From Oscillospiraceae bacterium (GTDB lineage Bacteria > Bacillota > Clostridia > Oscillospirales > Ruminococcaceae): a stretch of DNA of 55,202 nucleotides. A program made the translations under genes and the position numbers. This document shows positions 27,466 through 35,892 of the stretch, piece after piece (the stretch's first letter is position 1; the number at the start of each line of letters is the position of its first letter). The notes under the pieces are model-generated. The model was not told the DNA's origin. It saw only the letters and a list, made by a program, of their open reading frames with translations, and did no database searches. The stretch covers positions 1-55,202 of the forward strand of contig JAHZAU010000017.1 of NCBI GenBank assembly GCA_019423755.1, given 5' to 3'.

Positions 27466-27484
27466 AAAGTGCATGCTGCACTTT
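27466..27484. promoter_or_regulatory. Candidate activator site upstream of the operon promoter
   Basis: AAAGTGCA-TGC-TGCACTTT is a perfect inverted repeat with 8-base arms, centred about 75 bases upstream of the expected transcription start. A second copy of the half-site, AAAGTTCA, lies at 27451-27458. The position suits a transcriptional activator such as the adjacent PucR protein. This is inferred. Confidence 0.45.
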
Positions 27485-27591
27485 ATCTTGAGAAATTCTG
27501 TCAAATAGCCATGCGTTATTTTCGTATTTTAGGAAGATTTTTGTCTTTTGCTTGTGTGCAGCTGTCTATCAAATGCGTTTATTATTCCACA

Positions 27592-27626
27592 TAATAAAAC
27601 AGCCAGAGCATCATGCTCTGGCTGTT
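27592..27626 (-). terminator. Intrinsic terminator of the pucR-like gene
   Basis: A 13-base perfect stem (27598-27610 against 27614-27626) with a three-base loop, followed on the minus strand by TTTATTATG. It separates the regulator transcript from the operon it probably controls. Confidence 0.75.
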
Positions 27627-27641
27627 CTCAAGCTATTCGAA

Positions 27642-29252
27642 TTACAGATATGGCCGAATCATCAAGGCCAAAGCCATGTGTAGAAGGTGGTCGTTGCGCG
27701 AAAGATCGCACCCAGTCAACTGCTCCATTTTCTTAATGCGGTATAATAATGTGTTCCGATGCAAAAACAGTGCTTCTGCTGTTTTTGTTCGAATCCCCAT
27801 ATTCCGTACTAGCTCCTCTAGCACATGTAACAGGTCTGACCCTGTTTCGCGATCATACTGTTCCAGCTTTCCGATGGTATTTTCTACATACTTTTTTAGG
27901 TAAATATTATCTTTTCCCCGCAAGATCGCCTGCTCCAAGCGATGATCTTCAATACAAGCACAGCCGATCCCTTCAATTCGGCAGATATGAATGGCATCCA
28001 AGCTCTCATTATGTGCTTGCCACAACCCGGTATAACTCGGTATTCCGGTGACGTAGCCAGCCGTCATATCAACAGAAATCTCTTCACGCACCCGGTCTAG
28101 GATACGTTGGAACATATCTGGAACCTGCTGCCGGAAACGATTGGAAAGAACACAGAAAAAGCGGTCACTTTGTGAGATTACTGCACCAGTTATCCCTTGC
28201 CCCTCCAGTTCTTGGGTAATTATGGTTCCTACACTCTTTTTCAGCTCAAGCAGCTGGTATTCCGTCCTGTTCTGACTCAACTCTTCAAAGGCATTGATAT
28301 CCATCATCGCCAGCAAAAGAGGGGGCTGCGGCCAGCTTTGCTGCTGCGCCCGATAGCGTGCTTCTTCCTCAGTTTTTATGTTTTGCATGATAATATCGAT
28401 AAACAAATTATCGTTCATCAAACGATGGTGCTGGTTGAGTGCCTCCTGCTTCATGATCTCCAGGGTAATGGTAGTCACTGCGTGATCCAACACAATCCTT
28501 GCCATTTCATCCAACTTATCCGGACTAACCGCTAAAAAGATGAAGCCACAGACCCTCTCTTTGGATCGTGCCTTGCGCACCCAAAGAGAAAAACCATCTC
28601 GATTCCCTCGTAAAAACTCTTCTTGCGAATCCATGGCACTAAAGTCCCGTTCAAATCCGCTGTCCAGCATATTAAAGAACTGTTCCCGCAATTCCTCGTT
28701 ATCTGGAGATACCATAGAATATATCCGAAATTGCTCATCCGTAATAATTACTGGAAACCCTAGCGCGCTATAAAGGAGTTGTCCGATCTGCTCAAAACTT
28801 CCTCCGCTTAGTTCCAGTTCAGTAAAGCGTTTATGGATTTTCTCTGAAAACTCCAAGTGGCGGTTCTGATCATCTACCAAAAACTTTATCAAAAAATTGA
28901 CCGTTTCGGCAAAGGACATTTCATCTGGCAGCTGAATCAAAGGCAGTCCCAACTCGTCTGCCCGCCGCAGGGCTTTCTCCGGAAGAGGACCGATAAATCG
29001 AGTTTTGATGCATAAACCCGCGGCCTGCACCCGATGCAGCTCTTCTATCAAATGCAGTAAAGCATCTTCCTCTCCTTTAAGCGCATAGCCGGTGGTCATC
29101 ATCAATTCCCGCTTTTTCAGCCAAGGTCCAATCTCCGGTACCTCCATGCTGTCCACATATTGGATATCATTATCCAGCCCGCTTTCTCCCGCCAACAATT
29201 GAAACCCCTTTAATTCTGGAAGCTGCAAAATCTTCCTCACTGTTACAGGCAT
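27642..29252 (-). CDS. PucR-family transcriptional regulator
   Basis: A 536-residue regulator with the PucR layout: an N-terminal PucR ligand domain (about residues 5-125, VRKILQLPELKGFQLLAG, then VDSMEVPEIGPWLKKRELMM as separate pieces), a middle GGDEF-like segment (about 295-420) and a C-terminal helix-turn-helix of the PucR/CdaR type (about 475-530, RTKTAEALFLHRNTLLYRIKK). PucR proteins usually activate catabolic operons in response to the pathway substrate. Its place directly upstream of the DUF1177-dpp-M20 operon, in the same orientation but with its own promoter and terminator, points to that operon as target. The start ATG 29252 has AAGGAGGG six bases upstream. It shares the low-GC composition of the module. 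Confidence 0.92.
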   Translation of the reverse strand: MPVTVRKILQLPELKGFQLLAGESGLDNDIQYVDSMEVPEIGPWLKKRELMMTTGYALKGEEDALLHLIEELHRVQAAGLCIKTRFIGPLPEKALRRADELGLPLIQLPDEMSFAETVNFLIKFLVDDQNRHLEFSEKIHKRFTELELSGGSFEQIGQLLYSALGFPVIITDEQFRIYSMVSPDNEELREQFFNMLDSGFERDFSAMDSQEEFLRGNRDGFSLWVRKARSKERVCGFIFLAVSPDKLDEMARIVLDHAVTTITLEIMKQEALNQHHRLMNDNLFIDIIMQNIKTEEEARYRAQQQSWPQPPLLLAMMDINAFEELSQNRTEYQLLELKKSVGTIITQELEGQGITGAVISQSDRFFCVLSNRFRQQVPDMFQRILDRVREEISVDMTAGYVTGIPSYTGLWQAHNESLDAIHICRIEGIGCACIEDHRLEQAILRGKDNIYLKKYVENTIGKLEQYDRETGSDLLHVLEELVRNMGIRTKTAEALFLHRNTLLYRIKKMEQLTGCDLSRNDHLLHMALALMIRPYL

Positions 29253-29275
29253 ATCCGTCCCTCCTTATTTTTTTC

Positions 29276-29304
29276 AGTATACTCTATACGCAACAAATTC
29301 TCAA
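29276..29304 (-). promoter_or_regulatory. Promoter of the pucR-like gene
   Basis: Minus strand TTGAGA (complement of 29299-29304), 17 bases, TATACT (complement of 29276-29281). It is divergent from, and only about 20 bases away from, the leader promoter at 29325. Confidence 0.7.
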
Positions 29305-29324
29305 GGGAAGCCCTCCTCCCCCTC

Positions 29325-29354
29325 TTGACAAAGGCTTCCTCCCGGGCGTATACT
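29325..29354 (+). promoter_or_regulatory. Promoter of the ABC exporter leader transcript
   Basis: A perfect TTGACA at 29325-29330, an 18-base spacer and TATACT at 29349-29354. Transcription should begin near 29361, about 250 bases before the first ABC gene. Confidence 0.75.
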
Positions 29355-29417
29355 GAGCCCAGGCAGTTTTCTCAAATATGAAAAATCACCCATTTTATCA
29401 AGAAAGGAGGCTTGGAT

Positions 29418-29507
29418 ATGAAACGTTACGAATCGAAGGAAACACACCGCTTCCCTGCTGTACCGCTCTCCCCCAGCCTCTGCTCTTCTGCGGCCCTGCG
29501 GCCGTAA
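29418..29507 (+). CDS. Putative 29-residue leader peptide for attenuation of the ABC exporter
   Basis: A short ORF with an excellent ribosome-binding site (AAAGGAGG, seven bases before ATG) and a TAA stop. The product starts MKRYESKETHRF, is rich in Pro and Ser in the middle and ends AALRP. It matches no enzyme or toxin I know. Its position between a strong promoter and a U-tailed hairpin, ahead of a drug-exporter-type ABC pair, suggests a translated leader. CTTCCCTG inside it (29450-29457) is exactly complementary to CAGGGAAG in the terminator (29545-29552), so leader translation could decide whether the terminator forms. The model follows bmrB-bmrCD of Bacillus subtilis. The peptide itself is not related by sequence as far as I can tell. 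Confidence 0.65.
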   Translation: MKRYESKETHRFPAVPLSPSLCSSAALRP

Positions 29508-29529
29508 TGGGTTTTTCCAGGCTATTTTT

Positions 29530-29566
29530 GGAGCGCGCTTCCGTCAGGGAAGGGCGCTCCTTTTTT
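29530..29566 (+). terminator. Attenuator terminator in the ABC exporter leader
   Basis: GGAGCGC pairs with GCGCTCC, then CTTCC with GGAAG across one mismatch, loop GTCAG, followed by TTTTTT. It stands 44 bases before the first ABC gene. The CAGGGAAG part of its 3' arm can alternatively pair with 29450-29457. Confidence 0.8.
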
Positions 29567-29609
29567 ATTTGTTTCCAATTATGATCTATTTTGAATCGAG
29601 GTGTTTTTG

Positions 29610-31433
29610 ATGCAGCCCAATTCCCCGCCCCGGACCCCCGGGGTCCTTCCCCGCTTCCTGCGCCCCAGCTACGGTATCCTGGCCTGGGCGCTGCTCTGCT
29701 CGGTGCTGACCACCGCTCTCACCGCCCTGACCCCGCAGATCATCCTGGTGACGGTGGACAGCGTCATCGGTGACCAGCCGCTCCCTGCGTGGCTTTCCTG
29801 GCTGGGCCAGTGGCAGGTCACCCCAGCCCTGCTGGCCTGCGGCGGCGCCATCCTGCTTTCCGCCGCCCTGTCCGGCCTCTTTGCCTACTGGTCCCGTCTG
29901 AGCATCGCCAAAGGCGCCGAGGACTTTGTCAAGCGCCTGCGGGACGCCCTCTTTTCCCACATCCAGACGCTGCCCTTCGCCTGGCACACCCAAAACCCCA
30001 CCGGCGAGATCATCCAGCGCTGCACCTCCGACGTGGAGGTTATCCGCAACTTCATCACCAACCAGCTGACCGAGGTCTTCCGCATCCTCTTCCTCATCGC
30101 CCTGTACCTGGGCATCATGTTCGCCATGGACGTGCCCCTTTCCCTGCTGACCGCGGCCTTCCTGCCGGTGATCATCGGCTACTCCCTGCTGTTTTACTCC
30201 CGCATCGCCAAGCGCTTTTTGATGGCGGATGAGGCGGAAGGCCGGCTCTCCACCACGGTGCAGGAGAACCTCACCGGGGTGCGGGTGGTGCGCGCCTTCG
30301 GGCGGGAACGCTTTGAGATCGACCGCTTCGACGAGAAGAACAACCACTTTGCCGACCTGTGGATTCGCCTGGGCCGCCTGATGAGTACCTTCTGGGCCAC
30401 CGGCGACCTGATCACCGGTATGCAGATCATCTCGGTGGTCTGTTTCGGCGTGGTCCGCGCGGTGGAGGGGGAGATTTCCCTGGGGCAGTTTTTGGCCTTT
30501 GTCTCCTACAACGCCAGCCTGGCCTGGCCGGTACGCAGCCTGGGACGCATCCTGTCTGAAATGAGCAAAACCGGCGTCTCCATCCAGCGTCTGGCCTACA
30601 TCCTGGACTCCCAGCCGGAGGAGGAAGCCCCCGACGCCCTCACCCCGCCCATGGACCGGGATATCGTCTTTGACTCGGTGTCCTTCTCTTATGAAGGGCA
30701 AACCAAGGTGCTGGACCAGGTGTCCTTCACCATCCCTGCCGGCAAGACCTTCGCCATTTTAGGCGGCACCGGCAGCGGCAAATCCACCCTCACCTACCTG
30801 CTGGACCGTCTCTACGACCTACCCCCGGAAAACGGACGCATCACCATCGGCGGGGTGGACCTGCAGCACATCCAGCGCTCTTACCTGCGAAAGCACATCG
30901 GCCTGGTGCTGCAGGAACCCTTCCTCTTCTCCCGCACCTTGGAGGAAAATATCGGTATCTCCCGCCAGCATCCCCCGTTGGAGCAGGTGCGCCACGCTGC
31001 CGCTACCGCCTGTGTGGATGAGGCCATCCTCTCCTTCCCCCAGGGGTACGACACCATCGTCGGCGAGCGCGGCGTCACCCTTTCCGGCGGCCAGAAGCAG
31101 CGAGTGGCCATCGCCCGTACCTTGATGCAGCAGGCCCCCATCCTGGTGTTTGACGACTCCCTCTCCGCCGTCGACTCGGAGACCGACGCCCGCATCCGTC
31201 AGGCCCTGCGCCGGGAGACCGGCGACGCCACCGTCATCCTCATCTCCCACCGCATCACTACCCTGATGCAGGCCGACCAGATTCTGGTGCTGGAGGACGG
31301 CAAGGTAGCGCAGCTGGGCAGCCATCAGGAGCTCATCGCCCAGCCGGGCATCTACCGCCAGATCTACGACATCCAGATGAACAGCGACGACCGCAGCCTC
31401 CTGGAGGACGCGGCCCCCAAAGGAGGCGAATAA
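29610..31433 (+). CDS. ABC exporter half-transporter, subunit 1 (degenerate catalytic site)
   Basis: A 607-residue type IV ABC exporter half: six-helix membrane domain (about residues 1-320) and a nucleotide-binding domain. Walker A is GGTGSGKST (Lys391) and the signature is LSGGQKQRVAIART. Walker B is VFDDSLSAVD, with Asp516 where the catalytic Glu is expected, the mark of the degenerate-site subunit of heterodimeric multidrug exporters (LmrCD, BmrCD, TM287/288 type). ATG 29610 was chosen because GAGGTG lies six bases upstream; GTG 29601 is the alternative. The second half follows after two bases. It probably exports a drug or lipophilic peptide under leader-peptide attenuation. Confidence 0.93.
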   Translation: MQPNSPPRTPGVLPRFLRPSYGILAWALLCSVLTTALTALTPQIILVTVDSVIGDQPLPAWLSWLGQWQVTPALLACGGAILLSAALSGLFAYWSRLSIAKGAEDFVKRLRDALFSHIQTLPFAWHTQNPTGEIIQRCTSDVEVIRNFITNQLTEVFRILFLIALYLGIMFAMDVPLSLLTAAFLPVIIGYSLLFYSRIAKRFLMADEAEGRLSTTVQENLTGVRVVRAFGRERFEIDRFDEKNNHFADLWIRLGRLMSTFWATGDLITGMQIISVVCFGVVRAVEGEISLGQFLAFVSYNASLAWPVRSLGRILSEMSKTGVSIQRLAYILDSQPEEEAPDALTPPMDRDIVFDSVSFSYEGQTKVLDQVSFTIPAGKTFAILGGTGSGKSTLTYLLDRLYDLPPENGRITIGGVDLQHIQRSYLRKHIGLVLQEPFLFSRTLEENIGISRQHPPLEQVRHAAATACVDEAILSFPQGYDTIVGERGVTLSGGQKQRVAIARTLMQQAPILVFDDSLSAVDSETDARIRQALRRETGDATVILISHRITTLMQADQILVLEDGKVAQLGSHQELIAQPGIYRQIYDIQMNSDDRSLLEDAAPKGGE

Positions 31434-31435
31434 TC

Positions 31436-33259
31436 ATGGCTTACGAAGAACAGGAATTTACCCAATCCTTTGAGCTTTCCACCTGGAAGCGGCTGCTGCC
31501 CTTCCTGCGGCCCTACCGCACCACCCTGCTGGTGATCTTGATCTTCAACCTGTTCTGCGCCCTGGTGGACATTATCATCCCCCTGTTCCAGCGCTACGCC
31601 ATCGACACCTTCATCGTGCCGGGGCAGCTGGACGGCCTGCGGACCTTTGGCCTGGCATGGCTGGGGGTGGTGGCCTTCCAGGCGCTGAGCGTGGTAGCCT
31701 TCACCCGCGGCTCCATGAAGCTGGAAATGCGCCTGGGCCGGGACCTGAAGCGCGCCTGCTTCGTCCACCTGCAGTCCCTTTCCTTTTCCTATTATAACGT
31801 CACCCCGGTGGGCTACATCCTTTCCCGGGTACTCACCGACAACGCCCGCATCGCCGAAACGGTAGCCTGGAGCATCTTTGACGCCCTTTGGTCGGTGTCC
31901 TACGTGCTGGGCGTCTTTGTGGCCATGCTGTGGCTGGACGTGCAGCTGGCCGTGCTGGTCATGGTGGTGGTGCCCATCCTGGCGGTGCTCACCTACTACT
32001 TCCAGACTCGCATCCTCCACTGGAACCGCAAGGTCCGCCGCATCCACTCCCGCATCACCGGCGCCTACAACGAAGGCATCATGGGCGCCAAGACCTCCAA
32101 AACCCTGGTCATCGAGGAACAGAACCACCAAGACTTCCAGAAGGTCACCCAGGAGATGCGGGACGCCGCCGTCCAGGCTGCCCGCCTCAACGCCATCTAC
32201 ATCCCCCTAGTGCTGTTCGCCAGCTCGGTGGCGGTGGCGCTGGTACTGGCCCGAGGCGGATTCCTCTCCCTGGAAGGGGTGCTGCAGCTGGGTACCCTGT
32301 CGGCCTTTGCGGCCTACGCTGTGGGCATCTTTGAGCCCATCCAGCAGCTGGCCCGCAACATCGCCAACATCATCTCCCTGCAAGCAAACATCGAGCGGGT
32401 CATGGGCCTTCTGGATCAGCAGCCCCTGGTGGTGGACTCCCCCCAGGTGGTGGAAAAATACGGCGACACCTTCCACCCCAAGACCGAAAACTGGGAGCCC
32501 ATCCAGGGCCATATCCGCTTTGAGGACGTGTCCTTCCGCTACCCGGACGGCCAGGAGGAGGTCCTTTCCCACTTCGACCTGGATGTCCCCGCCGGTACCA
32601 CCGTGGCCATCGTCGGCGAGACCGGCGCCGGCAAATCCACCCTGGTGAACCTGGCCTGCCGCTTCTTTGAGCCTACCGGCGGCCGCATCCTTATCGACGG
32701 GGTGGACTACCGCCAGCGCAGCCAGCTGTGGCTGCACAGCAGCATCGGCTATGTGCTGCAGTCGCCCCACCTGTTCTCCGGCACCGTCATGGAAAACATC
32801 CGCTACGGCCGCCTGGACGCCACCGATGAAGAAGTCATGGCCGCCGCCCGAGCAGTCTCGGCCGACACGGTGGTGCAGAAGCTGGAAGACGGCTACCAAA
32901 GCCAGGTGGGCGAAGGCGGCGACCGCCTTTCCACCGGTGAAAAGCAGCTGATCTCCTTTGCCCGGGCGGTACTGGCCGACCCGCAGATCTTCGTGCTGGA
33001 CGAGGCCACCTCCTCCATCGACACCCAAACCGAACAGCTCATCCAGCAGGCCACCGCCCGCCTGCTCAAGGGGCGCACCTCCTTCCTCATCGCCCACCGC
33101 CTTTCCACCATCCGCAGCGCGGACCTGATCTTGGTGGTGCGGGACGGCAAGATCGTGGAGCGAGGCACCCACGAGGAGCTTCTGAGCCGCAAGGGCTATT
33201 ACCACGACCTTTGCCTCAAGCAGTTCCAGGAGGAATCCTCCATGAACCTGCTGGGATAA
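31436..33259 (+). CDS. ABC exporter half-transporter, subunit 2 (catalytic)
   Basis: The partner half, 607 residues, with six N-terminal helices and a nucleotide-binding domain. Walker A GETGAGKST (Lys400) and Walker B FVLDEATSSID with the canonical catalytic Glu523 are present, plus H-loop IAHRLST. The signature is LSTGEKQL, with Glu instead of the usual Gln. In a heterodimer this subunit supplies the functional Walker site. It begins two bases after subunit 1, with AAAGGAGG upstream. Its stop codon lies inside a perfect inverted repeat (33256-33280). Confidence 0.93.
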   Translation: MAYEEQEFTQSFELSTWKRLLPFLRPYRTTLLVILIFNLFCALVDIIIPLFQRYAIDTFIVPGQLDGLRTFGLAWLGVVAFQALSVVAFTRGSMKLEMRLGRDLKRACFVHLQSLSFSYYNVTPVGYILSRVLTDNARIAETVAWSIFDALWSVSYVLGVFVAMLWLDVQLAVLVMVVVPILAVLTYYFQTRILHWNRKVRRIHSRITGAYNEGIMGAKTSKTLVIEEQNHQDFQKVTQEMRDAAVQAARLNAIYIPLVLFASSVAVALVLARGGFLSLEGVLQLGTLSAFAAYAVGIFEPIQQLARNIANIISLQANIERVMGLLDQQPLVVDSPQVVEKYGDTFHPKTENWEPIQGHIRFEDVSFRYPDGQEEVLSHFDLDVPAGTTVAIVGETGAGKSTLVNLACRFFEPTGGRILIDGVDYRQRSQLWLHSSIGYVLQSPHLFSGTVMENIRYGRLDATDEEVMAAARAVSADTVVQKLEDGYQSQVGEGGDRLSTGEKQLISFARAVLADPQIFVLDEATSSIDTQTEQLIQQATARLLKGRTSFLIAHRLSTIRSADLILVVRDGKIVERGTHEELLSRKGYYHDLCLKQFQEESSMNLLG

Positions 33260-33280
33260 GATGAACTCCGTTCATCTTAT
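33256..33280. repeat. Inverted repeat overlapping the ABC subunit 2 stop codon
   Basis: ATAAGATGAAC (33256-33266), a three-base loop, then the exact complement GTTCATCTTAT (33270-33280), followed by AAAAAA. It precedes the terminator hairpin by six bases. Confidence 0.7.
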
Positions 33281-33334
33281 AAAAAAGCAGCGTCTCCCGC
33301 TTTGGGAAACGCTGCTTTTGCTTTGCTCTTTTTT
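33281..33334. terminator. Bidirectional terminator between the ABC exporter and livF
   Basis: GCAGCGT (33287-33293) and CCC pair with GGG and ACGCTGC (to 33315) around a short loop. An A-run precedes the stem and T-rich sequence follows it, so both convergent operons can end here. Confidence 0.8.
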
Positions 33335-34046
33335 ATGCGCCCAGGTATGCTTTGCGGACCGAATCGTCCTCCAGCAGGTCCTTGGCGCGGCCTTCCATGA
33401 CCACCTTGCCGGTCTCCAAAACATAAGCCCGGTTGGCGATGGAAAGGGCCATCTTTGCGTTCTGCTCTACCAGAAGGATGGTCATGCCGTTCTGGTTCAG
33501 CTCCTGGATGATCAGGAAGATCTCCTTTACCAGCAGCGGAGACAGGCCCATGGAGGGCTCATCCAGCAGCAGGATCTTGGGGCGGGACATGAGCGCCCGG
33601 CCCATAGCCAGCATCTGCTGCTCGCCACCGGAGAGGGTGCCTGCCAGCTGGCCGCGGCGCTCCTCCAAGCGGGGGAAGCGGCGGTACACATTCTGCAGGT
33701 CCTCCTGGATGTGGGACTTATCCTTGGCGGTAAAGGCTCCCATCTCCAGGTTTTCCTCCACCGTCATCTGGGTGAAAACGTGCCGTCCTTCCGGCACATG
33801 GGCCATCCCCAGGCCCACGATCTTGTGGGGTTCGGTGGTCAGCAGGTTGGTACCGCAAAGCTCCACGCTGCCGGAGGTGGCCTTTTTGATACCGGTGATG
33901 GTGTGGAGGATGGTGGTCTTACCGGCGCCGTTGGCCCCGATGAGGGAAACGACCTCCCCCTCGTCCACATCCAGGCTGATGCCGTGGATGGCGTGGATGG
34001 AGCCGTAGTGGACGTTTAAATCCTGTACATGAAGCATCTTGCCCAT
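33333..34046 (-). CDS. livF: Branched-chain amino acid ABC transporter ATPase LivF
   Basis: The smaller ATPase of the Liv (HAAT) importer, 237 residues, normal for LivF. Walker A GANGAGKTT, signature LSGGEQQMLAMGRAL, Walker B LLLDEPSMGLSP and the H-loop VEQNAKMAL (Gln-Asn variant typical of LivF) are present. It ends the liv operon. ATG 34046 has AAGGAGG ten bases upstream; a second ATG nine bases on is possible. Confidence 0.95.
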   Translation of the reverse strand: MGKMLHVQDLNVHYGSIHAIHGISLDVDEGEVVSLIGANGAGKTTILHTITGIKKATSGSVELCGTNLLTTEPHKIVGLGMAHVPEGRHVFTQMTVEENLEMGAFTAKDKSHIQEDLQNVYRRFPRLEERRGQLAGTLSGGEQQMLAMGRALMSRPKILLLDEPSMGLSPLLVKEIFLIIQELNQNGMTILLVEQNAKMALSIANRAYVLETGKVVMEGRAKDLLEDDSVRKAYLGA

Positions 34047-34065
34047 GGTTTGCGTTCCTCCTTCG

Positions 34066-34854
<789 letters not shown>

Positions 34855-34856
34855 GA

Positions 34857-35882
34857 TCATTCTCCTCCTTTTTGGGATTTGGTGCCGGAGCTTTTTTTGC
34901 CCAGGCGGCTCAGTGCCCGGTACAGCGAGAACTCATACCGTCCGAACAGGCCGGAAGGTTTGAACATCATCACCAGGATCAGGGCGATGGAGTACAGCAG
35001 CATGCGGTATTCCGAGAAGCTGCGCAGCGCCTCGGGCAGCACGGTCAGGCCGATGGCCGCCACGATGGAGCCGGTGATGGAGCCCATGCCGCCCAGCACC
35101 ACGATGACCAGGATCTCGATGGAGCGCATGAAGCCGAAGTAGGAAGCGTTGAGCACACCGATGTGGTGGGCGTAAACGCCGCCGGCGATGCCGCCAAAGA
35201 AAGCAGCGATGGTAAAGGCCAGTACCTTGTAGTAGGTATTGGGGATACCGGAAGCCTCGGACGCGATGTCATCCTCGCGGATGGCGGTGATGGCGCGGCC
35301 GTGGCGGGAGTGAACAAAGTTAAAGAGGATGACCACCGTCAGCACGGTGACCACGAACACCACCACTTCGTGGCGTCCGGAATAACGGGGGATGCTCTTG
35401 AGGCCGGCAGCGCCGCCGGTCAGGTCGCCCATGTTTTCGATGAGCACGCGGATGATCTCACCAAAGCCCAGGGTAATGATGGCCAGATAGTCGCCCTTGA
35501 GGCGCAGCGCCGGCACGCCGACGATAAGGCCGAACAGCGCCGCCATGAGGCCGCCGCAAAGCAGCGCCCCAAAGAAGAACAGCGCCTCCACCGCCGACGG
35601 CAGGTTTTCCACCAGCGGGGAAAGGTTCTTGGTGATAATAGCCGAGGTATAAGCTCCGATGGACATAAAGCCCGCGTGGCCCAGGGCGATCTGCCCCAAA
35701 AAGCCGGTGGTCAGGTTCAGAGAGACCGAGAGCACCACGTTGATGCAAACCAGCATGATGATGCCCTGGACGTATTTCTGCCGCGGCATCCCTACAAAGA
35801 CGCCTTCATAAATAAAGAACAGGAGCAGTACCGCCAGCAGATTGGCCAGGTACGCCTTCCACGGAATCGATTTGTTTTTCAT
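34857..35882 (-). CDS. livM: Branched-chain amino acid ABC transporter permease LivM
   Basis: Membrane permease of the Liv importer, 341 residues with about nine hydrophobic segments. The family signature region LTTGFLGQIALGHAGFMSIGAY and the later GRAITAIREDDIASEASGI, VLGGMGSITGSIVAA stretches are clear. The C-terminal tail MMFKPSGLFGR is typical. It starts at ATG 35882 with AGGAGG six bases upstream, 10 bases after livH. Confidence 0.94.
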   Translation of the reverse strand: MKNKSIPWKAYLANLLAVLLLFFIYEGVFVGMPRQKYVQGIIMLVCINVVLSVSLNLTTGFLGQIALGHAGFMSIGAYTSAIITKNLSPLVENLPSAVEALFFFGALLCGGLMAALFGLIVGVPALRLKGDYLAIITLGFGEIIRVLIENMGDLTGGAAGLKSIPRYSGRHEVVVFVVTVLTVVILFNFVHSRHGRAITAIREDDIASEASGIPNTYYKVLAFTIAAFFGGIAGGVYAHHIGVLNASYFGFMRSIEILVIVVLGGMGSITGSIVAAIGLTVLPEALRSFSEYRMLLYSIALILVMMFKPSGLFGRYEFSLYRALSRLGKKSSGTKSQKGGE

Positions 35883-35892
35883 GCCGCGCCTC

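Noticed and set aside
16451..29330. Genomic island with integration machinery
   Set aside because: Composition suggests transfer, but no integrase, transposase, tRNA or flanking direct repeat was seen, so I do not call a mobile element.
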